Below, piece after piece: positions 53,464 through 63,542 of a DNA stretch of 64,000 nucleotides. A program made the position numbers and the translations under genes. This DNA is from CAVVSD01 sp963750895. GTDB taxonomy: Bacteria > Actinomycetota > Thermoleophilia > Solirubrobacterales > Solirubrobacteraceae. Within the stretch, counting starts at the first letter, position 1. Each line of letters starts with the position of its first letter. A model generated the notes under the pieces. That model had not been told where the DNA came from and ran no database searches. It saw nothing but the letters and a program-made list of their open reading frames with translations. The stretch lies in assembly GCA_963750895.1 (NCBI GenBank), contig CAVVSD010000005.1:62001-126000 (forward strand). The letters are read 5' to 3'.

Positions 53464-54840
53464 GCGCGCAGAGCACCTCGTACGCCCGGGGCGCCCGGGT
53501 CCTCTCGGTCGGCATCGCGACGACGGGCGTCGTCACCTTCGCGTACTTCTCCGTCGCCTCGTACGCGCTGTCCGAGGTCGAGTACAAGAACGTCGCGCTC
53601 CTGTGGGCCGTGATGTTCGTGATCGTCTCGGTGATCTACCGGCCGATCGAGCAGCTCCTGTCGCGCACGATCGCCGAGCGCCGGGCGCGTGGGCTGCATC
53701 ACGGCCACCCGCTCGGCATCCCGCTGCTCATCCAGGCGACGTTCGCGCTCGCTCTTCCTCATCATCGCGCTCGCCGTCCGCCAGCCGGTGCAGGACGACG
53801 TGTTCGACGGGTCCGCCGCGCTGTACTGGATCCTCGTCGGCGGCGTCCTCGCGTACGCCGCGAGCTACTTCGCGCGCGGGTGGCTGGCCGGTCACCAGCG
53901 CTTCGCCCTGTACGGCGGCCTCGTCCTGCTCGAGTCGTGCTCGCGCTTCCTGTTCGCCGTCGCCGCCGTCGTCGGGCTCACGCACGGTGAGGCCGCCGTC
54001 GCGCTGGGCATGGCGGCGGCGCCCTGCGTGTCCCTGTTCGTCGTGCCGCTCGCCTGGAGCCGCAAGGATCCGAGCGTCGACCTCGAGGCGGTCGAGCAGG
54101 CCGAGGGCGGCCTGACGCTGCGTCACGGCGCCGGGTTCGCGGTGAGCGTCCTCGCCGTGATGCTCGCCGAGCAGACCCTGGTCAACGGCGCCGTCCTCTC
54201 GGTCGACGCGACCGCGACCGACGCGGCGCTCGCCGGCGTCGTGTTCAGCGTCCTGCTCATCGCGCGCGCGCCGCTGCAGCTCTTCCAGGCGATCCAGGGG
54301 ACCCTCCTCCCCCATCTCGCGACCCTGCAGGCGACGGCCGGGCGCGCGGAGTTCCGCAAGGCGATCCGGACCACGCTGCTCGCGATCGCGGCGTTCGCGT
54401 TCACGGTGGCGCTGGGGCTCTTCATCATCGGACCCTTCGCGCTGGGCGTGCTGTTCGACGTCGACTACGACTACGGGCGCGGCGGTCTCGCGATCCTCGC
54501 GCTCGGCGTCGGCTGCCACCTCGCGGCGGGGACGCTGAACCAGGCGGCTCTGGCGCGCGGGCAGACGGCGCACGCGGCGATGGCGTGGCTCGCCGCCGCC
54601 GCGCTCTTCCTGGGCTGGATGTTCACGCCGATCATCGACGACGAGCTGGTGCGGGCCGAGGTGGGCTACTTCGGCGCCGCGGCGCTGCTGGCGATCACCC
54701 TGGCCCTGCTCTACCGCCGCGCCGATGCGCGTGTGCCTCGCAGACGTCGGAGCCCCCGCGGGCGACGGGGTCGGCGCCGGCGGCCTGAGGCCGCGGCGGC
54801 CCCACCCCACCCCTTCCGGAAAGTCGCGAGCAGTGGCTAG
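53460..54840 (+). CDS. Wzx/MATE-like flippase, frameshift near 53752
   Basis: This is a polysaccharide-export flippase of about 459 aa with ~12 helices. The N-terminal segment (SAQSTSYARGARVLSVGIATTG...VSVIYRPIEQLLSRTIAERRARG) precedes a break. Native FLIIALAVRQPVQDDVFDG follows after one extra base in CGCTCGCTC near 53752. The rest has repeated hydrophobic helices, e.g. AGVVFSVLLIARAPLQLFQAIQG and RKAIRTTLLAIAAFAFTVALGLF. The start is CTG 53460, overlapping the methyltransferase TGA (CTGA); GTG 53442 is an alternative. It would flip lipid-linked glycans for the GT-C enzymes. Its stop lies inside a palindrome. Confidence 0.78.
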
Positions 54841-54867
54841 CGATATCGCTAGCCACTGGATCGCGAC
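54823..54867. repeat. 45-nt palindrome at the flippase stop codon
   Basis: CAGTGGCTAGCGAT (54831-54844) and its perfect inverse (54845-54858) form a 28-bp palindrome with no spacer. Flanking GTCGCGA (54823-54829) and TCGCGAC (54861-54867) extend it, after a 1x2 mismatch. The flippase TAG lies inside the left arm. It could be a bidirectional terminator without a U-tract, or a cruciform or protein-binding site. 54868-54968 holds nothing else I can support. Confidence 0.85.
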
Positions 54868-54968
54868 ATCTCGAGGGAGCCCCGACGGCGCCGTGACGAC
54901 TCCGTGCCGCCTGTGTGGCGAGAGGCCCGGCCTGCCCCGACACGCCGGCGTCTGCGGGCGATCACGCC

Positions 54969-55287
54969 ATGGATCGCGACGCGCACATCATCGAGCTTCA
55001 GGACGACGACGACGAGTACGACCCGCTCGAGATCGGTGGACGATCGTGGTGCGGTCCGGCTCCGAGCGTCGGCGGGACGCGCTCGAGCGCGCCGCGCTGC
55101 CGCCCGTGCCGGTACTCCCTCGGGCGCTGCCGCTGCGGCGCCGAGCTGTCGGCAGATCAACTTCAGGGTCAGCCCGTCGGAGTACGACGAGATCCACACC
55201 GTCGCGAGCCTCTACGGCGTATCGCCGAGCCGCATCGCCCGCATGCTGACCCTGCGCGGCGTCCGCCGTGTCGCGTCGGACGCATGA
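54969..55287 (+). CDS. Small ribbon-helix-helix-like protein, two frameshifts
   Basis: No single frame spans this gene. ATG 54969 encodes MDRDAHIIELQDDDDEYDPLE. One missing G near 55034 then leads to DRWTIVVRSGSERRRDALERA...LPLRRRAV in a second frame. One missing base near 55150 leads to RQINFRVSPSEYDEIHTVASLYGVSPSRIARMLTLRGVRRVASDA in the third, ending in TGA. The last part looks like a CopG/MobC-type ribbon-helix-helix (beta strand INFRVS, two helices). An acidic head plus Pro/Arg-rich middle and RHH tail would give ~106 aa. DNA binding is inferred only from the RHH pattern. Confidence 0.55.
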
Positions 55288-55292
55288 CGGCG

Positions 55293-57868
55293 CTACTCGT
55301 ACGCCAACGCGCGGAGCACGTCGAGGCGCGCCGCTCTTCGGGCCGGCCCGATCGCCGCCAGCACCCCGAACAGCGCCGCGAGCACGAGCAGCAGGATCAG
55401 CGTCCCGATCGGGAACGTGAGCGTGAAGCCCTCGTCGGCGAGCGGGCGGGATATCAGGAGGGCGAAGAGCACCCCGAGCACGACCCCGAGCACCGCGCCG
55501 ATCATCGACGTGATCACCGATTCCTGCCGCACGATGCTGCGGACCTGCCGTCGGGACGTGCCGATCGCGCGCATCATGCCCAGCTCGCGCGTCCGCTCGT
55601 ACGTGGACAGCGCGAGCGTGTTCACGATCCCGAAGAGGGACACGAGCACCGACAGCGCGAGCAGGACGTAGATCAGGACGAGCAGCGGCGTGAGCTGCGC
55701 GTTCTGGCTGTCCTTGAACTCCTCGCGGGTCTGGCTCTCCGCGTTGGGGAACCGCGTCGCGAGGGTCTTGTCGACCGCCGCGCGGGTCTGGGCCGTGTTC
55801 GCCCCGTTCGCGAAGTCGACGAAGATGAACGCGTCGCCCTTCACGTTGAAGTCGCGCGACAAGCCGGTCGTTGGGCACGACGATCCCGCCGCCGAGCAGC
55901 GAGAAGTCGCCCGCGTCGAGCAGGCCCTTGATCTCGTACGTGACCTGTTCGCCCGTGGGCGTCGTCAGCACGATCTTGTCGCCGACCTTCTTGCCCTTGC
56001 CGACGCCGCTGTTGGTGTCGACCACCACGCCGTCGTCGCCGAGCTGGCCGAAGGTCGCCGCGGAGCCTTCCTTCCAGTCCGCCTTGTACAGCGAGGTGGC
56101 GGCGCCGGTGTCGATGCCGATGACCGGCGTCGTGCCGGTGTCGCCCTGGACCTTCGCCGACGCGAAGCGCACGGCGGCGACGTTGTCGACGCCCGGCACC
56201 TCGCTGACGGCGGTCGCCGCCTGCTCGGAGATCGGCGTGAACCCGTCCTGGTTGACGACGATGAGGTTGCCGGCGGGGAACGTCCCGTCGACGGAGCGGT
56301 CGATCGAGCCGCGCAGACCGGCGGCGAAGATCGCCACGAACGCGACGAGCGCGACGCCGATCATGAGCGCCGCGGCGGTCACCGCGGTGCGGCCGGGATT
56401 GCGCAGCGTGTTCTCGCGGGCGAGGCGCCCGGTGATCCCGAAGACCGCCTGCAGCGGCCGCCCGACGAGCGCCGCGAGCGGGCGCACGAGCAGCGGGCTG
56501 AGCATCGCGACCGACAGGAAGACGACGAGCGCCCCGAGGCCCATGAGCCCGGCCGCGGAGCCGCCGGACGCGTTGCCGAACAGGCCGACGAGCAGCAGCG
56601 CGACACGCCGAGGACGCCCGAGCAGCACCGCGATCGATCGTGCGGACGCGGCCGCCGCGTCGCTGCTCGACGAGCCCCTCGCGCAGCGCGACGACCGGCG
56701 CGATCCGCGTGGAGCGCAGCGCGGGCGCCAGGCTCGCGATGACGGTCACGACGGTGCCGACGAGCAGCGCGACGATGATCGTCCGCGACTTGATGACCGA
56801 CCCGGTGTCGGGCAGGTCGGCGCCCACGGCCTTGAACAGGGCCTGCAGGCCCTGGGCGATGAGCAGGCCGCCCGAGCAAACCGACCACCGCCGCGCCGAA
56901 GCCGATCACGAGCGCCTCGAGGACGATCGAGCGGAGCACCTGGCGGCGCGCTGGCGCCGAGCGTGCGCAGCAGCGCGAGCTCGCGCGTGCGCTGCGCGAC
57001 GGTGATCGAGAACGTGTTGTAGATGACGAACGCGCCGACGAAGACCGCGATGCCGGCGAAGACGAGCAGGCCGGTCTGCAGGAAGGAGAGCTGGTCCTGG
57101 AGGTCGTTCGCCTGCCGGTCGGCCTCCTCCTTGCCGGTGCGCACCGCGACGGAGTCGCCGCGCAGCGCGTCCGCGACGCGGGTCTTGAGCTCGGTCGGGC
57201 CCACGCCGTCGTCGGCGGCGATGGAGATGTTGTCGATCTTGCCCTGGTAGCCGGCCATCCGCTGCGCCTCGGGCAGCGTCGTGATCGCCACGGCGGCGCC
57301 GGCGAGCGACGACTCCGTGCCGAACTTCGCGATGCCCGAGACCGTGTACGTCTTCGCGCCCGGCAGGCCCACGACGGTGACCTTGTCGCCGACCTTGAAG
57401 CCCTTGTCGTCGGCGGTCTTCTGGTCCAGCGCCGCCTGGTCCGCGGTCCGTCGGCGGGGCGCCCTCGACGTAGCGGAAGGCGTTGAAGGGCGGTCTGCTG
57501 TTCGACGAGATGAAGTTCGGGGCGCCGCCGGCGCCGATGCTGTCGCCCTTCTTGTCGCGGATCGACACCTGCTGGAACACGCCGGCCTCGGCGACGCGGA
57601 CGCCGTCGACCGCCTGCACCTTCGGGAGCAGCGACTCCTCGATCGGCGGGGACGCCTGGTCGCTGCCGAAGCCCGAGGGCTTGGCGCCGGTGACGGAGAC
57701 GTCGACGCCCTGGCTCGCGGTCTGGAAGACGTCGGAGAACGCCTTGTCGATCGTGTCCGTGAGGACGTAGGTCCCCGAGATCATCGCGACGCCGAGCACG
57801 ACGGCGAGCGCCGTCAGGGCCGTGCGCAGCTTGCGCGCGCCGAGCCCCCGGAAGACGTACCTGGTCAT
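55293..57868 (-). CDS. FtsX-family ABC transporter permease, five frameshifts
   Basis: This large MacB-like permease (about 855 aa repaired) starts MTRYVFRGLGARKLRTALTALAVVLGVAMISG and carries two periplasmic domains and two FtsX membrane cores. Core one is FAGIAVFVGAFVIYNTFSITVAQRTRELALLRTLGA; core two is VLVSLFGIVNTLALSTYERTRELGMMRAIGTS. Frames change at ~57444, ~56947, ~56871, ~56640 and ~55867. Each fits a single inserted base (e.g. GGACCGCGG for GGACGCGG), and protein sequence continues across each break. The start overlaps the ATPase stop (ATGA). Such permeases export lipids, peptides or antibiotics; cargo unknown. Confidence 0.82.
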
Positions 57869-58561
57869 CGCGCCGCGGCGACGACGGCCTCGTCGCGCAC
57901 GATGCGCCCGTCGGCCAGCTCGATGAGCCGGTCGGCGACCGCTGCGGCGTCGGGGTCGTGGGTGACCATCACGACGGTCTGGCCGAACTCGTCGACGGCC
58001 TGGCGCAGCAGGTTCAGCACCTCGGCGGAGGCCTTGGAGTCCAGGTTGCCGGTCGGCTCGTCGGCGAAGACCACGGCGGGCTTGTGGACGAGCGCGCGGG
58101 CGACGGCGACGCGCTGCTGCTGGCCGCCGGAGAGCTCCGCGGGGCGGTGCGTGCGGCGGTCGCCCAGGCCGACGGTCTGGATGAGCTGCTCGACCCACCC
58201 GTCGTCGGCCTTCTGGCCGGCGAGCGTGAGCGGCAGGATGAGGTTCTCCTCCGCGGTGAGGACCGGCAGGAGGTTGAACGCCTGGAAGATGAAGCCGATC
58301 TTGTCGCGCCGCAGCTCGGTGAGCTTCGCGTCGCTGAGCGGGCCGAGCTCCACGCCGTCGATGACGACGCTGCCGCCCGTCGGCGTGTCGAGGCCCGGCG
58401 AGGCAGTGCATGAGCGTCGACTTCCCGGAGCCCGAGGCGCCCATGATGGCGGTGAAGGCGCCGCGGGGGAACCCGACGGTGACCCCGTCGAGGGCGTCGA
58501 CTGCTGCTTCCCCCTCGCCGTATCGGCGGCTGAGGTCGGTGGCGGAGACGATGTCGGTCAT
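57865..58561 (-). CDS. ABC transporter ATP-binding protein (LolD/MacB-type), frameshift near 58395
   Basis: This ATPase of about 231 aa pairs with the permease. Walker A is AIMGASGSGKSTLMHCLAG, the Q-loop is IGFIFQAFNLLPVLTAEENL, the signature is AELSGGQQQRVAVARAL, Walker B is VVFADEPTGNLDS, and the H-loop is VVMVTHDPDAAAVADR. The ANLLP/LTAEENL pattern is typical of the MacB/LolD family. N- and C-terminal halves are in different frames: an extra G in GCCGGGCCTC near 58395 separates MHCLAG from LDTPTGGSVVIDG. The start ATG overlaps the LuxR regulator stop. Confidence 0.9.
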
Positions 58562-59205
58562 GATGAGCGCAGGTAGGTCAGCACCGCGAGCACGCGGCGA
58601 TGGTTGTCCTCGGCTGGGGGCAGGTTCAGCTTCGTGAAGATGCTCGTGACGTGCTTCTCCACGGCCCGCTCGGTGACGACGAGCGCCTCGGCGATGCCGT
58701 GGTTCGACCGGCCCTCCGCCATGTGACCGAGGACCTCTCGCTCCCGCGGGCTGAGTGCCGACAGCGGGTCTTCCCGACGACGGCGCCCGACGAGACGCGC
58801 GACGACCTCGGGATCGAGTGCCGAGCCGCCTTCCCCGACCCTACGCACGCTGTCAACGAACCGCTCGACGTCCGCGACGCGGTCCTTGAGCAGGTAGCCG
58901 ACGCCCTCCGCGTTGTCGGCCAGCAGCTCGAGGGCGTAGGCCTCCTCGACGTACTGGGAGAGCACGAGCACGCCGGTCTGCGGCTGCTCGGCCCTGATGG
59001 TCGCGGCCGCACGCAGACCCTCGTCGGTCTGCGTCGGCGGCATCCGGATGTCGACGAGCGCGACGTCGGGCTTGTGGGCGCGGACCTTGCGCAGCAGGTC
59101 CTCCGCATCTCCGGCCTGGCCGACGACGTCCATGCCGGCCTCCTGGAGCAGGCGCACGACGCCCTCCCGCAACAGGACGCTGTCCTCGGCTACGACGACT
59201 CGCAT
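58558..59205 (-). CDS. NarL/LuxR-family response regulator
   Basis: The 215-aa protein has a receiver domain (MRVVVAEDSVLLREGVVRLLQ; phospho-Asp in PDVALVDIRMPP near 53; Lys in GYLLKDRVADV). A LuxR HTH follows (LSALSPREREVLGHMAEGRSNHGIAEALVVTERAVEKHVTSIF). It overlaps both neighbours: its start lies 16 nt inside the kinase gene, and its stop overlaps the ATPase start. It is expected to be phosphorylated by that kinase and to control the ABC genes. Confidence 0.94.
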   Translation of the reverse strand: MRVVVAEDSVLLREGVVRLLQEAGMDVVGQAGDAEDLLRKVRAHKPDVALVDIRMPPTQTDEGLRAAATIRAEQPQTGVLVLSQYVEEAYALELLADNAEGVGYLLKDRVADVERFVDSVRRVGEGGSALDPEVVARLVGRRRREDPLSALSPREREVLGHMAEGRSNHGIAEALVVTERAVEKHVTSIFTKLNLPPAEDNHRRVLAVLTYLRSS

Positions 59206-60947
59206 GGGATCCTCGCTCGGACGGTTGTGCCCTCCCCGGGCGGACTGACGACCTCGAGACGGCCATCCAGGCCAGCGAGCCTATCCGCGAGGCCCTTGAG
59301 CCCGCTGCCCGCGTCGAACGACGCACCGCCGCACCCGTCGTCATGGACCTCGACGAGTGCGATGCCGTTCTGCCTCGCGACGCGGACGGTCGCGTGCGAC
59401 GCGCCCGCGTGCTTGGCCATGTTCGCCAGGGACTCGGCGACGACGAAATAGGCGGCCGCCTCGACGGCCGTGGGAAGCCGCGCGAGCGGCGTCGACAACA
59501 CCTGCACCGGCATCGGGAACCGCGACGCCAGACCGGCGATCGCCGCGCCCAGCCCACGGTCGGTGAGCACGGCCGGGTGGATGCCCCGCGCCAGCTCGCG
59601 CAGCTCCTCGAGGGCGAGACGCAGCTCGTCGCGTGCCCGGTCGAGGATGGCGCCCGCGGCCTCGGGATCGCTCGTGAGCTTGGCGCGCGCGACGTGCACC
59701 TGCAGCGACAGCGCGACGAGACGCTGCTGGGCGCCATCGTGCAGATCGCGCTCGAGACGCTGGCGCTCGGCCAGGCCGGTCTCGATGAGCCGTGCGCGCG
59801 ACTCGCTGAGGTCCTCCAGCCGGGCGCGCAGCTCGGCCTCGAGGCGCTCGTTGGCCATCGCGAGCGCCGCGGCGGCCGCGACGGCGCTGACGAGCTCGGG
59901 CTCCTCGCACAGGCTGCGGTCGTGGACGAGCGCGCCGATGCGCTCGCCGTCGCGCTCGACCATCGTCGCCGCGCGCGCCGGGTCGCCCTCGCCGGGGACC
60001 GCGACGGTGCGGCCGGTGCCGTCCACGAAGCGCTCCGGCTCGGGCAGCCAGTAGGCCAGCCGCAGCGTCGGGTCGCCCATCGCGTCGGCGAGCGTCTCGG
60101 TCAGCGATGCGCGCTCGACGCCGAGGCGCTCGACCAGCTCGCCGACCGCGCCGGCACGCGACCAGCGGTTGCGCAACAGGCCGGCGAGGAACGCGAACGG
60201 CAGCGCGGCGAAGGCCAGCATCGCGGGGATGCCGGCCGCGTCGACGACGGGGCCGGAGCTGTCGACGGCCTGGATCGCGAAGAGGGCGGTGAGCGCGGCG
60301 AGCAACGCGAGGCCGGTGAAGAGCACCGGCCCGATCGCGCGGCGGGCCGGCGCCGTGGCCGCGCGCCAGCGGCGCACGAGGACGGTCGCCGAGGCGGCGA
60401 GGATGCCCGTCGCCACGACGGAGGCGAGGATGAGGACGAGGTCCGACGCCGTCCCGTTGTCGGTGACCGCGAAGAGGTTGTCCGGCGTCGACGGCGAGCA
60501 CTCGGGGCACGGGTCGGGCGTCACGAGCATGAAGCCGAGCTGCAGGAGGATCGACGCCGCGTAGGAGATCGCGACGAGCCGGCGCAGCCCGCGGGTGGCG
60601 AGGTGCCCGGTGGGGAACGCGAGCACCATGTGCAGCGCGACGATCAGGAAGACGTTCGCGAGCAGCAGCCCGATCGTGAAGACGAGGTCGTCGTCGGCGG
60701 ACGTCAGCGCGGAGAGGAAGTACGCGAAGCCGACGGCCGTCATGAGGGCGCCGGTGGGGTTGGCCGGACGGCGCGACCACGCGAAGAGGCCGGTGCCGAT
60801 GTAGCCGGCCATGACGGCGAACGTGATGCCGGCGGCGACGCCGCGCGAGCTCACGTGATTGCCGGTGAGGCACAGCGCGACCGCGATCCCCGTCAGCAGC
60901 ACCCCGATGCCCGCGATCGCCGCGAGCGCCGGGCGCAGCCCGCTCAC
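59190..60947 (-). CDS. Membrane sensor histidine kinase (HisKA_3)
   Basis: The 585-aa kinase has 7-8 N-terminal helices (ALAAIAGIGVLLTGIAVALCL ... AFAALPFAFLAGLLRN) rather than a classic two-helix periplasmic sensor. A GAF-like linker (VERDGERIGALVHDRSLCEEPEL) follows. The phosphoacceptor is ERQRLERDLHDGAQQRLVALS, and the HATPase_c G boxes are DDGCGG and GSGLKGLADRLAGL. A CPECSPS motif in a loop could sense redox or metal. The start is GTG 60947, overlapping the upstream receiver gene (GTGA); GTG 60953 is possible. It partners the LuxR regulator. Confidence 0.92.
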   Translation of the reverse strand: MSGLRPALAAIAGIGVLLTGIAVALCLTGNHVSSRGVAAGITFAVMAGYIGTGLFAWSRRPANPTGALMTAVGFAYFLSALTSADDDLVFTIGLLLANVFLIVALHMVLAFPTGHLATRGLRRLVAISYAASILLQLGFMLVTPDPCPECSPSTPDNLFAVTDNGTASDLVLILASVVATGILAASATVLVRRWRAATAPARRAIGPVLFTGLALLAALTALFAIQAVDSSGPVVDAAGIPAMLAFAALPFAFLAGLLRNRWSRAGAVGELVERLGVERASLTETLADAMGDPTLRLAYWLPEPERFVDGTGRTVAVPGEGDPARAATMVERDGERIGALVHDRSLCEEPELVSAVAAAAALAMANERLEAELRARLEDLSESRARLIETGLAERQRLERDLHDGAQQRLVALSLQVHVARAKLTSDPEAAGAILDRARDELRLALEELRELARGIHPAVLTDRGLGAAIAGLASRFPMPVQVLSTPLARLPTAVEAAAYFVVAESLANMAKHAGASHATVRVARQNGIALVEVHDDGCGGASFDAGSGLKGLADRLAGLDGRLEVVSPPGEGTTVRARIPCESS

Positions 60948-61303
60948 CCGCACGCGAGGAGCTCCTCGATCGCCGAGCCCGAGAGATCGGCCTTGGCGAT
61001 GAAGCCTCGGGCCCCGCTGCGACGGATCAGGGGGCCGAAATCCGCCCCCTCGCGGCTCGAGATCAGGACCACCGCGGGGGCGCCGTCGTCGACGGTGATC
61101 CGGGACGCGACGTCGAACCCGTCGATGTCGGGGAGGTTGACGTCCAGCAGCACGAGATCCGGCTGCAAGCGGCGCGCTTCCTCGACGGCGCTCAGACCGT
61201 CCGGGGCCTCGCCGACGACCTCGTAACCCTCGAGCTCCAGCAGCATCCGTGCCGTCGCCCGAAAGCTCGGGTGATCGTCGACGATGAGCACGGTGTGCGC
61301 CAC
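60944..61303 (-). CDS. Single-domain response regulator
   Basis: The 119-aa protein is a bare receiver domain: HTVLIVDDHPSFRATARMLLELEGYEV, DLVLLDVNLPDIDGFDVASRI (phospho-Asp near 54), VVLISSREGADFGPLI (Thr/Ser switch) and GARGFIAKADLSGSAIEELL (Lys). It has no DNA-binding output. The start is GTG 61303 (VAHTVLIVDD); longer frames are shadow. It precedes and overlaps the kinase, so it may relay or divert phosphate from the same kinase. Confidence 0.9.
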   Translation of the reverse strand: MAHTVLIVDDHPSFRATARMLLELEGYEVVGEAPDGLSAVEEARRLQPDLVLLDVNLPDIDGFDVASRITVDDGAPAVVLISSREGADFGPLIRRSGARGFIAKADLSGSAIEELLACG

Positions 61304-61344
61304 AGGTTTGATGATGACCCGATCGGGTGGAGACCCCGGTACGG

Positions 61345-62007
61345 CTAGCCCCACTCCGCCGATGTGGCGATCTGGTTGTAGGCACGTGCAGGGTCCTCTG
61401 CCCCGAAGATGGCTGAACCGGCCACGAGCCAGGTGGCACCCGCCTGGACACATGTGCGAGCCGTCTCGGGGTCGATCCCGCCGTCGACCTCGATGACGGC
61501 GTCGGCGCCGAGGCGCGCGCGCAGGGATCGGACCTTCTCCAGCATCTGGGGGATGAACGACTGACCGCCCCAGCCGGGGTTGACGGTCATGACGAGCGCG
61601 AGGTCGTAGAAGCCCTCCAGCGTCTCGTGGTAGGCGATCGGCGTGCCCGGGTTGCAGGCGAGGCCGGCGCGGCAGTCGCCCTCGCGGATCTGGGTCAGCA
61701 CGCTGTGCAGGTGGGGCGTCGCCTCGGCGTGGATCGTGATGCCGTCCGCGCCGGCGTTCACGAACTCCTCGATCTGGCGCTCGGGGCGCTCGATCATGAG
61801 GTGGCAGTCGAGGAAGACGTCGTCGGCGAGGGCGTCGCGCAGCGCGGCGACGACGAGCGGCCCGAGGGTGATCGGCGGGACGAAGTGCCCGTCCATGACG
61901 TCGACGTGGATCACGCTGGCGCCCGCGTCGACGACGAGGCGGACCTGGTCGCCGAGCTGCGCGAAGTCGGCCGAGAGGATCGATGGCGCGACGCGGATCT
62001 GGCTCAT
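61345..62007 (-). CDS. rpe: Ribulose-phosphate 3-epimerase
   Basis: Rpe interconverts ribulose-5-P and xylulose-5-P in the pentose phosphate and Calvin pathways. The 220-aa TIM barrel has IRVAPSILSADFAQLGDQV, VIHVDVMDGHFVPPITLG, DCHLMIERPERQIEEFVNAGA, LVMTVNPGWGGQSFIPQMLEKV and IEVDGGIDPETA. The start is ATG 62007, overlapping the zinc-ribbon gene (ATGA). Confidence 0.96.
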   Translation of the reverse strand: MSQIRVAPSILSADFAQLGDQVRLVVDAGASVIHVDVMDGHFVPPITLGPLVVAALRDALADDVFLDCHLMIERPERQIEEFVNAGADGITIHAEATPHLHSVLTQIREGDCRAGLACNPGTPIAYHETLEGFYDLALVMTVNPGWGGQSFIPQMLEKVRSLRARLGADAVIEVDGGIDPETARTCVQAGATWLVAGSAIFGAEDPARAYNQIATSAEWG

Positions 62008-62216
62008 ATCGGCTGCAACATCGACGAGTCGCAGTGGACGCAGCGCATGATCGCCGTGTTGGACATGCGCACGATCGTCGAGTGCTCCCCGCACTGCGGG
62101 CACACGGAGACGAGCTCGAAGCGGTGCAGGCAGTTCACGCAGCGGTACCGGCCCGGCAGGTTCGTCGGCCGCAGCCACGGTTCACCGCAGGCAGGGCAGG
62201 TCGGGCCGAGGTCCAT
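62004..62216 (-). CDS. Small double zinc-ribbon protein
   Basis: The 70-aa protein has four C-x2-C knuckles: PTCPACGEPW, YRCVNCLHRFELV, SVCPQCGEHS and IMRCVHCDSSM. Two rubredoxin-like zinc ribbons are expected. The start is ATG 62216 (MDLGPTCPACG), behind a G-rich GATGGGGGG; ATG 62234 overlaps the rsmB stop and would add MRQDGG. No enzyme is implied. It may bind nucleic acid or proteins. Confidence 0.68.
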   Translation of the reverse strand: MDLGPTCPACGEPWLRPTNLPGRYRCVNCLHRFELVSVCPQCGEHSTIVRMSNTAIMRCVHCDSSMLQPI

Positions 62217-62233
62217 CCCCCCATCCTGCCGCA

Positions 62234-63499
<1,266 letters not shown>

Positions 63500-63542
63500 G
63501 ACCGACCCGAGGCTAGCCGCCTCATGGTGGACACTGGTCGCG

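Noticed and set aside
54823..54867. dif site for XerD at the palindrome
   Set aside because: dif sites are ~28 bp with 11-bp arms and a 6-bp asymmetric centre; this is a spacer-free perfect palindrome with no dif-like arms and it is 49 kb from xerD.
54915..55931. 338-aa plus-strand ORF with Cys-rich middle
   Set aside because: The Cys-rich part is the wrong frame of the RHH gene and the ORF runs antisense through the permease gene.
55293..57868. Reading the permease as a set of small overlapping genes or a degraded pseudogene
   Set aside because: All pieces join into one FtsX-type protein with five one-base insertions and no stops or deletions, so decay is less likely than sequence error.
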